Part shown: positions 23,560 through 36,026 of the stretch, piece after piece
How the letters are laid out: each line of letters starts with the position of its first letter
Position numbering within the stretch: position 1 is the stretch's first letter
Assembly: GCA_016647705.1 (NCBI GenBank)
Contig: CM028340.1
Location: forward strand, 16,755,001-16,819,000
DNA from: Eucommia ulmoides
Taxonomy: Eukaryota > Streptophyta > Magnoliopsida > Garryales > Eucommiaceae
Length of the DNA: 64,000 bases
Direction of reading: 5' to 3'
Notes under the pieces: generated by a model
The model's database searches: none
What the model was told of the DNA's origin: nothing
What the model saw: the letters and a program-made list of their open reading frames with translations, nothing else
Program-made: the position numbers and the translations under genes

Positions 23560-24607
23560 CTCTAAATGCTAGTTTTCAAAAGATATGCTTGTAAAAGACA
23601 CTCTTAGACCCCATATAATATTATCTTCCATTTCAGGTGTATTCCACTTAAAATATCTTTCAAATCTCTCACATAAGTATATATAAAATAATTCTCAATT
23701 TAAAATATAAAGATATGAAATATTAATCTACTGAAATTAAGAGAATCACAAAGTACGTGCATCAAATAAATAGGGATAATAGAATAGGTAGACCATATCT
23801 CAATTAAGTTCAAATCCCCCAAATCTCTCCCTTGGAATCCTAAAAAATAGATAGTTTTTTACCTAGAGACCAAGTCATACGAAATCTGAACCGACACAGT
23901 CAGCTGATCAGACCTTGGTATCTGGTTGACCGATTAATTCAAAGCCGAAACACAACCTAAACTTTTGGGCTAGTCGATTGACCGATTGGTTCAGGATGTT
24001 TTACTTTCACTTCAAAAAATACATTGACTCCAACGGTTGACCAATTTCTCCAATCGATTAACCGACCGCTTCAGATTGTTCATTTTCTTTACCAAATTAA
24101 ACATTGTTTCAAATGGTTGACCAACCTCTTTAATTCAGTTTTTAATTCAGTTGACCGATTGGATCAATAGCGCCTCTATTCTACTCCAAAACTCATAATT
24201 GACTCGAAAATACATCTTTTTATACTTTAAACCATGTTTTTCAATTAGGTCAATTATCGAATTGATTTCACATAAGGAGTACATACAAAATCTTTAATTA
24301 GGATCTTAACTCTATCATTTCATATCGAGACACACATAAAAATAACTCATTCAAAGTGTCGTGTGTGATCCTAATTTAGGTTTCGTAAGAGTATATGAGT
24401 AAATAGTTATTTTTACCTAATTTTATGCAAGGTTTTCAAAACTCTTTATCTCTTCATTGTGTCCATCTTGCACCCTTTATGTTTTATTCATGAGATATTC
24501 TTCTTAAACAATTGTATGAAACCCTTTTTCTGAAACACTCAACAAAATCATTAGTTCCACAAAAAAACATCAATACTTAATTGTTCATCAAAACCTAAGG
24601 TTTAACA

Positions 24608-26738
24608 ACAATCTCTCGCCTTCCACTTTTAATTATTAGTATTAAATTTTTCAAATCATCCTCTTTATATACGCTCAAAATTCAGCCGCTATAATCTCTT
24701 TCTTTCGCAACCCTATCTCTTGTGATCTTCTATCACTTGCTGCAAATCTCCTCTTATACCATCGTTGTGCCGTCAACCTTCTTTCTTACTCTCGGAAATC
24801 AACAACATGATAGTCCTCTCTATATCCACGCAATCACCATGCAAATCTAGACTCAACCTAGCTATTGTAGTAGTTCTTCACCCCCATTGCAGAGCAATCG
24901 TTGATTAACAGGTAATGGATTTTGATTCCTCTCTATTGAATTGATGTGCTTTAGATCTGAACAAATTTATTCAATGTTGAAGTTGATTTTACATCAATTA
25001 TATAGATGTTTGCTACATTTCTCTATTCATTCAATTTGCTCTAGATCTATTCCCGATTTTCTCTAGATCTGAATAGATCGATCCATTCAAAGTCGAGGTT
25101 AATTTTACGTCAATTATATAAATATTTTCTATATATCTATTCAAATCTATTATTGATTGAAGCAACCGTCAAATCTTGCTTCGTTTTTTAGTTTTTCCTT
25201 TTTTTTTTAATTTATTTAAAGAAAAAATTTCAAGTCTATATAGTTTTTATCGATATTTGTAAATCTGTTCAATGAAGTAATCTTTAGATCTAGTTTTATT
25301 TTATTTTTCCATTTATTTTTTGTTTAAACTATTTTTTTTTCAAACTATATAGTTTTGTGGATATTAGCAGTTTGTAATTTTTTATGTACTTTTTATGATT
25401 GTTGTTACTGATTCTTTTGTTTTTTTATTTTCTAAATAATATTTTGCCGCTGATTTTGTTTTTCTTTTCTGGTTAAGTACTTTTATTTTTGTTGCTATTT
25501 TTTAGGTTCTACAAATTCGAAGCAACAATTTGTTTGTTCAAAACAAATCAAATTTTGTCATTCTTTTGGTGAGGTAGTGTGATGAATATTTTACTCTACT
25601 GAGGATTTTTGTTAAAACATATTTTTGTAGGACACTTTTAATAAATTAATTTACTAAATATTTTAATTCTTTTTTTCTAATTTTATTTTGCTATTATAAC
25701 ATATTTATGTACCTACTTTTTAAAGAGTAATTTTTTTTCTATTTTTTGAAATCTTAGGGTAGAAATTAATTTGTGAAATTTTTTACTTTAGTACATCGTT
25801 TTATTCAAACCACCTGAAATCTGAATAGAAGTATATACTTTTGTTTCCATATGTTTGTTTTAATTATCAGTTTTTTTGAGGAAGAAACAAAAATTGGGAA
25901 CAAAAACACTAAACAAACAAGGCGTTGTTCAACGTTTTTATTTTTGGTATTGTTCCATTCATAGAAAACTTGGAACAACCGAAGAAAAAAATTGTTTCGT
26001 TTTGTTCCAGTTTTAGATTTTGGGAATAAGATTTTATTAATCTGAATAGGAACATATTATTTTTGTTTGTCCAAGTTTCACTTTTCCCACAATAATTGTT
26101 CCAAGTTTAACTTTTAGTGCAAATATTTACAGAAAACATTTGTCTTAAAAATTGCGATGTCGTTTGTTTAATGTTTTTGAATTTTTATTTTTTTTAAATT
26201 TTGTTCGAGATTTTTGAGAACAAAATTTTGGGGATTAGACGAGAAACATATTTTTTCCTATATTTATGTTTTTGCTCCTAATTTTCTGATTAAAAAATAC
26301 TAACAAATACATTTATTTGATATTTCAGCTTTTGGGGTTTTCTTTCTACCCAATTTTTTAGAATAGAATTTTAAGAACATAAGAGAAATATATCTTTTTG
26401 TTCCTAAATTTTTGTTTATGCTTCAATTTTTTTGGACAAATACTAAAAACAATGGTTACTTGATTAAATGAGAAAAGTAAACATGAAACTAATTCTATAT
26501 ATGAATTGTATAATGTAAAGGTATTATTTTGCTTAGATTTGTTCAAGGTGATGTTTAGAACAAATGCATCAAAATAGGACTAGATTATTTTTATTTTTGT
26601 TCGAAATTTCACTTTTCCTATATTTACAAAACACATTCACCCAAAATAAATTTATAGAGATTCTGTTTGTTTGATATTTCTATTTGGGATTTTTTTTCCA
26701 AATTTTGGAACAAATTTCTAGAAATTATAAGAGAAATG
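24608..26738 (+). other. Promoter, leader and intron-like segment, gene not identified
   Basis: CTTTATATACGCTC (24663-24676) is a TATA-like box followed by a C/T-rich leader. AACAG|GTAATGG (about 24908-24914) would be a splice donor. After it comes about 1.8 kb of very T-rich DNA with the texture of a plant leader intron, containing repeated GTTCC/GGAAC words (25880-26720). Element D interrupts it at 26738. A 36-codon ORF begins at the ATG near 24807, but no protein is recognised. This could be the 5' end of a host gene or of another transposon. Confidence 0.3.
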
Positions 26739-28996
26739 TGTTGATCTCAGGATTTTGATGGACAATTAAGGATTTATGTTTTTGGTGGAACTAATGAGTT
26801 TGTTGAGTGTTTCAGTTTAAGAGTTCCATTAAAGATCAGATCATGAAGTAATTATTGAAAATACAGAGATGAACATTAAAGAGATGAAAATATTGAAGAT
26901 TTTGAAGAAATTAGATGAAAACAACTCAAACCTCTTTTAATCTTAATGTATCCCGATTAGGACTACACACAACACAAATTAATGAGTTATAATTATGTGT
27001 GCTTAATTTGATGAAATTAAGATCCTAATCAGTGTTAAATTATTTGCTACAATGTGAAATCGAAAAATTAAAATTGATGTAAGTAAGATTAGTGTGTAAA
27101 ATTGAATATTAGAGTCAATTAAGTTAACCGCAAAAATAAATCGATTAAAGGGTTTAAAACGATGAAGTTTGGAGTTGTAATAAATTGAGAATGAGTGTTC
27201 CAGTAGTGTTCGATCAACTGACAATAGATGGTTCGACCAACCAATTGGAGAAGGCTGAAAAATGGGAAGTCTCTGAATCGATCGGTCAACTGCCCAGGAG
27301 AGATTGGTTAACCGATTGGCTGAAGTAAAACTCTTTATATCAATCGGTTAACTGACTTTAGTGGATCGGTCAACCGACCAAGACTTAAAATTAGCCTAGA
27401 ATTGCATCCTCTAACAATCTATCCACCGATTATGCATGGGTCGGTTAACCAACTGCCTGTGAAAGGCTGGCTTGGGTTACAACATGTATTGATCGGTCAA
27501 CCGATGACTGATAGTCGTTCAACCGACTGTTTGGTTAATTATCGAGGATTTTAAGGATTATATCAAAACTAACTGTTAACTAGTCGTTTTTTACATATCT
27601 GATTCAGATATTCTTGGGATTTGAATATATTTGAGATATATCACACTTATTTTGATATCCCTATAGATATGATACATAAAATTGAAGTGTTTCTCAATTT
27701 GGTACATTTGATACTTTCTATCTATTCAATTTGAAATTGAGAATTAATTTGAGGACTTTATTAAAAGATTTTAAAACCATATCTGAGTGAATTATACCAG
27801 GAATAAATGGTTATAATATATGGGGTTTATAGGTGCATTTAAATATCATATATTAAGAAAACTAGCCATTAGAGAGCTTATTTCAAACAGCTTAAATAGA
27901 CATGCGAATTTCATATCAATATAACATATCAATCAAGAACTATCAAAATTCCTGAGCTTTCCAAGAGTTTTTATTCTGAGATATATTCGAGAGATCATTT
28001 GTGAGATAAATTGTGTGCAACGTTCTTCAGTAAAAGCGTTGATTGAGTTGGCAATCACTGATCTATGTTGTCTTGCTATTCTGATTCCAATATTTTGGTA
28101 TTTTTCTGATGAAATTTTTCAAGCTATTACTATTTATTGTGAAATTATATTATTGTTTGCCTGGTTAATAAGATCTTAGTAAAATCGTTTTTGAATTTTA
28201 AAGAGCATAAAAAAAATTGAAACAATTTTGTGATTGTCTGATTACATGCTTAATTCTGTGCTACCCACACATAATATAATCAGATATTGAATTCCTCACT
28301 TAATTCTATCCAGTAGTAATTATCGGGACATTAATTGAGTTTAATTGGTTTGAGGTGGTAAAAGCTCCTAGTAGGAAGAAATTGAGTAATTTTTGTAATT
28401 GGTGAGTTTGTGCGGATTGGATACAGTTGGGTTGTATCTGATCAGGGTAGCTATTTTTCAATATTTTCTAGGAAAAATATTGAGGTTTGATCTTTTCCTA
28501 AGGTATAAAAATGTTAGTTTATTCTTTTTCCTTGAAAAGAATTAGGTGTGAATTCTTCCTGAATATAGTTCATTTTTGAGTGAATTGCAACGGTTTCATT
28601 CTTACCGGTGAAAAGAATACTTGGAGTGTTTGTGAGGTTTGATTCTTAACCCAATAAAATGATTAGGTTGTGATTCTTCCTCTTATAGAATTAGATTAGC
28701 CTTTACCCTACAAAAAGACAAGGTTCTTCCTTAGTCTGTGAAAAAAGAATTGTAAAGGTTGATTTTGAGTCTGTGAAAAGAATCATTGTGAGGGTTTTGT
28801 TCCTACCTTTAAAGAAATCTAGATTTTAGTGGGTGCAAATCTCCTTGGAGTTCGGGAGGACTGGATTAGCCAAGAGTAGTTTGGTGAACCAGGATATATC
28901 TTTGTGTTATGCATTGTTTACATTTTGTTTGGTTATGCACGTAGTTTAAACACTACCCAATTCACCCCTTCTCTTGGGTAGTTCGTTGGACCAATA
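26739..28996 (+). repeat. 5' LTR of element D
   Basis: TGTTGATCTCAGGATTTTG...GGACCAATA, 2,258 bp. A cluster of CGGTCAACCGA-type palindromes lies at 27205-27535, with TATA-like AAATAGACATGC at about 27893. The 3' portion is rich in short A/G repeats around GGTTTGATTCTTA. Confidence 0.88.
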
Positions 28997-28998
28997 AT

Positions 28999-29010
28999 TG
29001 GTATCAGAAC
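28999..29010 (+). promoter_or_regulatory. Primer binding site of element D (tRNA-iMet)
   Basis: TGGTATCAGAAC matches the tRNA-iMet complement TGGTATCAGAGC at 11 of 12 positions and lies two bases after the LTR. Confidence 0.85.
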
Positions 29011-29055
29011 TGATTTAGCTTAAATTAGCCAAAAACACTAGCTAACAAAGATCAT

Positions 29056-30021
29056 ATGGCACAACCGATAGGCACACTAGGTGAGGGGAAGTCTATGCAC
29101 TGACCACCTTTGTTTGCAAGTGAAAATTATGCATTCTGGAAGGATAAAATGCTTGATTTTATTCAGGCTACAAATTATGATGTGTGGCTAGCGATTGAGG
29201 ATGGTCCATTTGTCCCGATGAAAAATGGAGTTGCCAAGAAAAATGAGCAGTTGACCACATCTGATAAACAAAAACTTTCTATTAACTCACAAGCTATTAA
29301 TATTCTGTTTTGTTCTCTAGATGCTAACGAATATTCCAAGGTCTCAAGCTGTGCATCAACAAAATATATGTGGGACAAATTGCAAATCACTCACGAAGGG
29401 ACTAGTTAAGTAAAACTGTCAAAGATAAATACCTTAATCCTTCAATCTGAACTATTCAGAATGGGTGAAGCAGAATCAGTTCAAGAGATGTACACAAGAT
29501 TTAACAATATCTATAATCATCTGAATCAACTCGGAAAACCCTACACTACGGAGGATAAAGTTTGAAAGATCTTGAGATCATTAACTAAAGTGTGGAAGCC
29601 AAAAGTGACTGCGATTGAGGAAGCAAAAGATCTTGTGAAGTATGAAATTGATGACCTCATCAGCAACTTAATGACACATGAGATGACTATTCAAGGATAT
29701 GAGGATGATACAGAGAATAACAAAAAGAAGCCCTTGGCATTGAAAGTTCAAAGAAATGAGGAAGAGGATGACAGTGATAATATGAGTCTTGACAGTAAGC
29801 AAGAAAAATATATCGCACTTCTCACGAAGAATTTCAAAAGGATGACTCGCCGAACATTCTGGAAAAAGAAGAATTTCAACATGACTAACGTGGAATGTTA
29901 CAACTGTCACAAGACCGGTCATTTTCAATCTGAATGTCCTGAGCCAGATGAAGAAAAAAAGAAAGGAAAAGAAGAAGGTGAAGAAGAGTACGAAGAAGTC
30001 AACGAAAGTCACCTGGGATGA
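29056..30021 (+). pseudogene. gag: Copia Gag pseudogene of element D
   Basis: One frame runs from the ATG at 29056 to 30021, interrupted by stops at 29101 (TGA), 29407 (TAA) and 29563 (TGA). The N-terminal part has the copia Gag signature FASENYAFWKDKMLDFIQAT. A CCHC zinc knuckle (CYNCHKTGHFQSEC, about 29896-29937) is intact, followed by an acidic lysine-rich tail. Gag would coat the RNA in the cytoplasmic particle. Against the Gag of element E, the codons at 29407 and 29563 correspond to CAA and CGA, so both stops fit C-to-T changes. Not functional as read. Confidence 0.85.
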
Positions 30022-31231
30022 CTCAGAGTCGAGTAGCTCGGAAATATCGAGCAATAATGATTCATCTATGCTTGCTTTGATGCCACTGGAGTTGAGGTAC
30101 CTAAATGTTCTAGTTCTTTTCCTTTAGATTTTGATGATTTATTTGATGTTTATCAAGAACTAACTCATGATTATAAAACCAGTGTTCAAAAATTAATGTC
30201 CTTCAAAGTACAATTAACACATTAAAGAAGCAAGTGATGGATTATGAATCTGAAACATTGAATTGAAATCCAAGATATCGGATTTACATTCAATAGTTCT
30301 CAAATTCACCGGTAGTAAGAATAATTTGAAAATGCTTTTGGAAAGTTCACGAGATATCTTTGATAAAGCAGGTATTGGGTTTTAGAAAAATCGTAAATAA
30401 AAATGTTTTCATAAATTCTTTTCTTAAACCAGGGCTCTTGTTAGATATTTTAAATGCAATGTTGTGAGGCATATTATTCGTAGATGTTTTTCTAAAGTAT
30501 CTAATTGTAGACAAGTTTGGATGTTTAAAGAAATTAAAATTGTCCCGACTAACAAGATCGGACCCACATAAATTGGGTATCACCTAGGAACTCTTTGAGG
30601 TGCTTCTGGCAGATTATCAAATAAATATTTATTTGTAAGGACAAATTGATCCTAGAAAGTGATTGTTCTCAACACGTGACAAGGGATAAAGTAAAATTTA
30701 TGTCTTTGACACCTAAAGACGGAAGTCATGTGAAATCTGGAGACGATGCCATGAGTAAGAAAATAAGTTTAAATACGCTGGTAAACATTTATAAGACCTG
30801 TGTTATTTTATATATTCTCAAGTTGTCTTAGAATTATTACATGATAATCAGATAAGTTTACATATTTCTATGTGATATTTTTATGCTATGCTATGCTATA
30901 TAAGATCTACTATAAGTCATGTTTAAAAAATATGAGAAATATGTTATATCAATCCACGACTTGTTCATCATTGAATTAAATTAGTGTGTTAAAATGCATG
31001 ATATCCTGATTCATTTAAAATGTTGTGGTTATTTAAATGATAAATGAATTATATTATGTATTCAAATGGTTTGAATTCTAAGTATTGATCATAACCGTGA
31101 TAAAGTATGCATTAGATTTATGATTGATAATTTCATAAATTATCATTGAAATATCTTTCATGTCCTAGTGCATTAAAGATTACATATTTCTTAATTATAT
31201 CTACAGGAAAGACATTAATTGGTATCATAAG
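30022..31231 (+). pseudogene. Protease remnant and decayed spacer of element D
   Basis: At about 30640-30770 the frame reads LILESDCSQHVTRDK followed by LTPKDGSHV, colinear with LLDSGCSW..LTPKDGGH of element E at 37709-37790. The aspartic protease triad reads E-S-D here instead of D-S-G, so the active site is lost. After about 30830 no protein homology is visible; integrase, RT and RNase H have been deleted. 30055-30640 is broken Gag C-terminus. Confidence 0.6.
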
Positions 31232-31236
31232 TAAAA

Positions 31237-33384
31237 TGTTGATCCTAAGATTTTGATGGACAATTAAAGGTTGATATTTTTTGTGGAACTAACGGTTTGA
31301 TTAAGTGTTTTAGTTTATTAGTTCCAAATGATGAAGATATGATGACAAAGATGATGAAGGATTAAGAGGTTGAAGAATTTGAAGAACCTAAGAAAAACAA
31401 TTCAGGTTAAATTTTAACTCTTAATATCCCAATTAGGATCACACACAACACAAAAAGATTTTTAAATGATTTTTATAAATATGTGTTTTTAATAGGATCC
31501 TAATTAGCTAAATTATTTGCTCCTATGTGTAATTGAAAAAGAAATATCAATAATTGGTTAAAATTGAATTTAAGTATTTAGTGAAACTAACCGAGAAAAG
31601 AAATCGGTTAAAGGGACAAAAATATTAATAAAAATGGATTAAAAATGAATTGAGAGAAGTGTTCCAGCATTAGTAAGTCGACAGGTAAGTCGACCAGAGC
31701 ATAAAAGGAAAAGTCTCTGTATCTCTCGGTTGACAGGTAGGTCGACCTGTGCTTAAATATGAACTCTCTGTATTTATAAGTCGACAGAGCGGTCGACCTG
31801 TGATAAGAAATGAAGCTCTTTGAATCTCTAAGTTGACAGATAGGTCGACTGATGGGCACAAAATTTTTGGCTTGGCTACATCCTGAATCGATCGGTCGAC
31901 AGGTGATCTTGGTCGGTCGACTTATGGGATTGTTTCAGGATATTATGGAATTCTGGATTTTATTCTAAAAGCAGCCGTTACTAGCCATTTTTTGGTTAGG
32001 ATTCACGAGATATATTAGGGATTTAATGTTATTTGAGATATGCAACACATATTATGATATCCCTATAAATGAGGTTCATTAAGTTTGAATATTTTTCAAT
32101 TTGATACATGTAATACTTTATATCCTATTTAAATGTGATTGAGAAATATTTGGGAGACTTAATTGAGAAGTTTAAAAGCTATAATTAAATGATATGAACT
32201 AGGATGAAGTTTTAATGATATAAGGGGTCTATAAGAGCAATTAAGTGTTATAATAAGTGGGAACTAGCCGTTAGAGAGTTTATTTTATTTCCATTTATAT
32301 AGACCTGCGTTTTTTTGTATTAGATAGAGAGATCAAGAGTATTATACTGAGCTTTTCTAAAAGAAATCATATTGAGAATTGTGAGAGCTTTTATAAGAGT
32401 TATTCTTGAGAATTATTTGTTGTGAATCATTACTACTACCGAATCTGAAGTGACATTACTATAATTATTCTTTCAGTTGATTCTAGGTGAGATCTTTCCA
32501 AATTACTTTCTATTTAGTATTACTTGATTATATTTTGAATTTGATCTTTAGAAATTGTTTTCTGATTTTTTATTGAAAAACATTTTTGAAACAATTTCTT
32601 GAATCAATTTGATTACGTGCTCAATTACGTACTACCCATTTTTGTTTAAAATCATATTTTGAATATCTCATTTTTCTATCACTAGTTTTGGGATATTAAT
32701 TGAGTTCTAATTTATCTGGAGTGATAGAAGCTCCGAGTGAGAAAAATCACTTGTCAATTTTTAATTGGTGAGTTGAGTGACAGATTGAATACTATTGAGA
32801 GTATTTAATATAAGGGTAACTGGTTTCAGTCTTTTCCTGTAAAGAGATTGAGGTAGTAATTTTTCCTGAATTGAATTATCATGTGAACAATTTTTTAACG
32901 GTTCAATCCTTACCGGGTAAAAGGATATTTGGAGTGTTTGTGAGGTTTGGATTCTTTAGCCTTACTTTAAAAAGAATTAGGTTATTCTTGAACTTGTAAA
33001 AAGTAGAGGTTATTCCTAAGCCTGTGAAAAAGAATTTGTAAAGGTTGATTATGAGCCTGTAAAAGAATCATTATGAGGGTTTGGTTCCTACCTCTAAAGG
33101 AATCTTGAGTTTAGTGGGTGCGAATCTCCGTGGGGCTCGGAAGACTGGATTAGCCAAGGTAATTTAGTGAATCAATATAAATTTCTGGTGTAGTGCTATC
33201 TTTACATTATTTATTTTTATTATTTCGTGTGCATCTAGTTGATTTTTTTATTTCCGCTGTGATATGAAGATAATAATTAATTTAGGATTAAAATTAATTA
33301 TTTGGATTACTAAAGTATTTTTTCTCTGATAATTTTTTATCTACCCAATTCACCCCTCCTTTTGGGTAGTTCACTGGGCCAACA
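31237..33384 (+). mobile_element. Solo copia-type LTR inside element D
   Basis: TGTTGATCCTAAGATTTTG...CACTGGGCCAACA, 2,148 bp, in the same family as D but clearly diverged from it. The flanks TAAAA (31232-31236) and TAAAG (33385-33389) are a five-base duplication with one change. The palindrome cluster (GTCGACAGGTAGGTCGACC type) lies at 31675-31925, and a TATA-like CCATTTATATAGACC at about 32290. Confidence 0.75.
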
Positions 33385-33736
33385 TAAAGCATATATGATT
33401 TCATTCTAAATGTTTTTGATTGCCTCAGGTTAATTCTCCTAAGCATGAATTAGCTTGTCTACACTTATATAAAGAGAGATTGCATGCCTAAAATGATGTT
33501 TTTGGTTCCCTTTCCCTACTTTTTGAGATGAAAAAGGAGGATATTATGTTTGATATTTATTGAATTGAATTAATTGACATAAGGGAAAATATAAAGAAAA
33601 AATCATTATTGCGCTTAAAATGAGTTAGTCAATGTTTAGGATTTGTTCGCCTAAGCATTACACTGATAAAAGAGAGAATTATGTTGAACTAATCATGTTA
33701 TGCTTTATCGAATATCTTTATCGTTGAATTGATTAT
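33385..33736 (+). other. Element D internal spacer, between solo LTR and element E
   Basis: No coding capacity. It is continuous with 45288 onward once element E is removed (both sides share ATTAT). Includes AAAAAGGAGG at about 33533. Confidence 0.55.
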
Positions 33737-35972
33737 TGTTAGTCTAAGCGGTTTCAATCATAGAATCCCCGGAGAAATATGATTTTTGACGATAACACAC
33801 ACATTTGACGTTTTAAATGAACTAACAATGATTTTGAGTATAGAATATCCGAACATCACTGAAACATATGATAAAAGAGAAATCAAGTCGAAAAGGTATG
33901 AAAATGTATGATTTACATTAAAAAAAATAAAATTATTTCGATAATACTAGCAAGATATTAAACTCGGAACTCTATAGAACGCACACACACACACCGTATG
34001 TGTTTGTAATTATGATATATTGATCTTAACATGTCCAATATACTTATATATCATAATGTGACGTATGCGCTTGATCATTACATACTATATCAGAAAAACC
34101 ACCTATTGAGATGCGAAATAAGAAATTTATGTTCTTAACATGATCATGAGGTATATTGAGTTTTTGGATCATCTAAATATCATGATAATAATTGTTACAT
34201 ATTTTATAAAGTGTTTAGAATGATAAACGGTTATAATCGAAGACCAAAAATTCAAAACGGATGAAAACGAGATGCCGCAGGAATTACAACATAAGTAGTC
34301 GACTACTTATGCTAAATGTAGTCGACTAGTTCTGGTCAGTACCGTTTCTCTCTCCTGGACTATTTTTGGCATTATGTTTTGGCAACGTATGCTTGTGCTT
34401 AATAATAATTATATAATAAGTTATCATCATTCCATTTGATCCAAACCATGTTGAATTGAAAAGAATTGGATCAAAACAATTTGAACTATTTGAGAAGTCA
34501 ATATGCAAAATTTTGTCATGAATTCAAATTTGGATTTGCATATCATATTTTATTCGGAATGTTCAAATCATGTTATGGGATGTTAGTTTAACGTGTCTAC
34601 ATGATATATGCATGATCAATTGATATGTTTATCATTACATCTATGATTAATTGATAATTTGGCTCAAAGGGTATGAAATTCTATTTTCATCATGCTAAAT
34701 GAATTCTAAGTGTTCAAATGCTTAAAATGTTTGTATGTGCTTAATTGGATTGTATACATGTATAATATGCTTTATACATATTGTATACATATGCTCAAAT
34801 ACATAATCATATATGAATATAAGTATTAGATTTGAATTTGTCAAGATAATCAAGTGAGAATACAAAAGATATTATTTTGACTTAGTGGTAGGGTAGCTCA
34901 TTAAATGCTAACCTATACCTTATCTCCTACAATGTGTATGGCATCTTATCTTGAACAACTTGCTGCATATTTCAAAGTTGAGAAGTCTTACCTTTAATGA
35001 TTCCAATCTAACTTCGAATATCTCTATCATGATTTGTCTACATTCAGTATTACCAACCATACTCAATTGTATTCATTGAATATATGGCTATAATTTTCCA
35101 CTACCTTAAAGACATGAATGGACTATGGGTCCTTTGCATTTAATTATACTATCTAGCATTAATGAGGTTAAAAAAAAAAGAGATGGAATCTTGACAAATG
35201 TGCAGGGATAATGGAGAAGAGCCTTGCATTTTGAATCTTGACATTTTAAGAAGAAGCCCCAACGGTCATATGCTCTTTACACTCTTCAATTGATATTTTC
35301 TTTACTCATTTTCTATATCCATAAAAGCAGAAAGATAGCTGGAAGTTCAACAACTCTTAACTCACCAAGCATCAATCACTCTACTTGAGCTACAAAGATC
35401 AAAGATATACTACCAAAGATTTTCAAGCTAAAATCTATCCAACAACACTTCTATTCTTTCTTGATTCATATTTCTTGAGTGTTTGTTGTATTTGCTTCAC
35501 ACACATAGATTCTTGAGTTCTATATTTTGTGAGTGTTGAAGCTTCATTTTGTGAGACGGTGAGAATATTCATTGTAAATCTTGAGTAAGGGTTTTGCTCA
35601 AGAGGAGAGATTTGTGAGTAATCTAGATTGTAAAGTCTTGAGATACGAACTTCTCAAGCAGCGACTTTGAATGGTTTGGTCTTCATGAGTAAGAAGATCA
35701 AGAATAGTGAAATCTTCGAAGGAGCTCGGCAAAGAGGATTAGCCAAAGGGTGTTTGCCGAACCACTATAAAATATCGGTGTCAATCTCTCTAACTCTACC
35801 ATTTACATTTCTGCTTTTATTTGTGTTTGTGATTATTGCTCTTGTTTGAATATCCGCTGTACACCTGACACAAATCACATAAACACTTAGTTTATATTGA
35901 GTAGATTTAATTAAACGTAAAATTTTCTAAAACCTAATTCACCCCTCCTCTTGGGTAATTCTTCGGCCATCA
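33737..35972 (+). repeat. 5' LTR of element E
   Basis: TGTTAGTCTAAGCGG...CGGCCATCA, 2,236 bp. Two palindromes, AGTAGTCGACTACT and GTAGTCGACTAG, lie at 34295-34330. A TATA-like CTATATCCATAAAAG sits at about 35312. Confidence 0.9.
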
Positions 35973-35974
35973 AT

Positions 35975-35986
35975 TAGCATCAGAGT
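35975..35986 (+). promoter_or_regulatory. Primer binding site of element E (decayed tRNA-iMet)
   Basis: TAGCATCAGAGT differs from TGGTATCAGAGC at three positions and lies two bases after the LTR. Confidence 0.7.
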
Positions 35987-36026
35987 TACACTTGCTTAAT
36001 AGGCTTAAAATCCTAGCAAATCGATC

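Larger units (their letters stand above)
20847..24607 (-). repeat. Copia-type LTR on the minus strand, split by a gypsy solo LTR
   Basis: On the minus strand it starts TGTTAAACCTTAGGTTTTG at 24607 and ends with the CACCCTCCTCTTGGGTAAT terminus at 20847. With the 1,561-bp insertion (21999-23559) removed it is about 2.2 kb, the family length. It has a cluster of GGTTGACCGATT-like palindromes at about 23895-24170. Confidence 0.8.

Noticed and set aside
29668-30054. Minus-strand frame of 128 codons opposite Gag
   Set aside because: Phe-rich antisense shadow of the Lys/Glu-rich Gag C-terminus.
33385-33736. 3' end of a separate element after the LTR at 31237
   Set aside because: The near-matching TAAAA/TAAAG flanks and continuity with 45288 onward make it element D spacer on the far side of a solo LTR.
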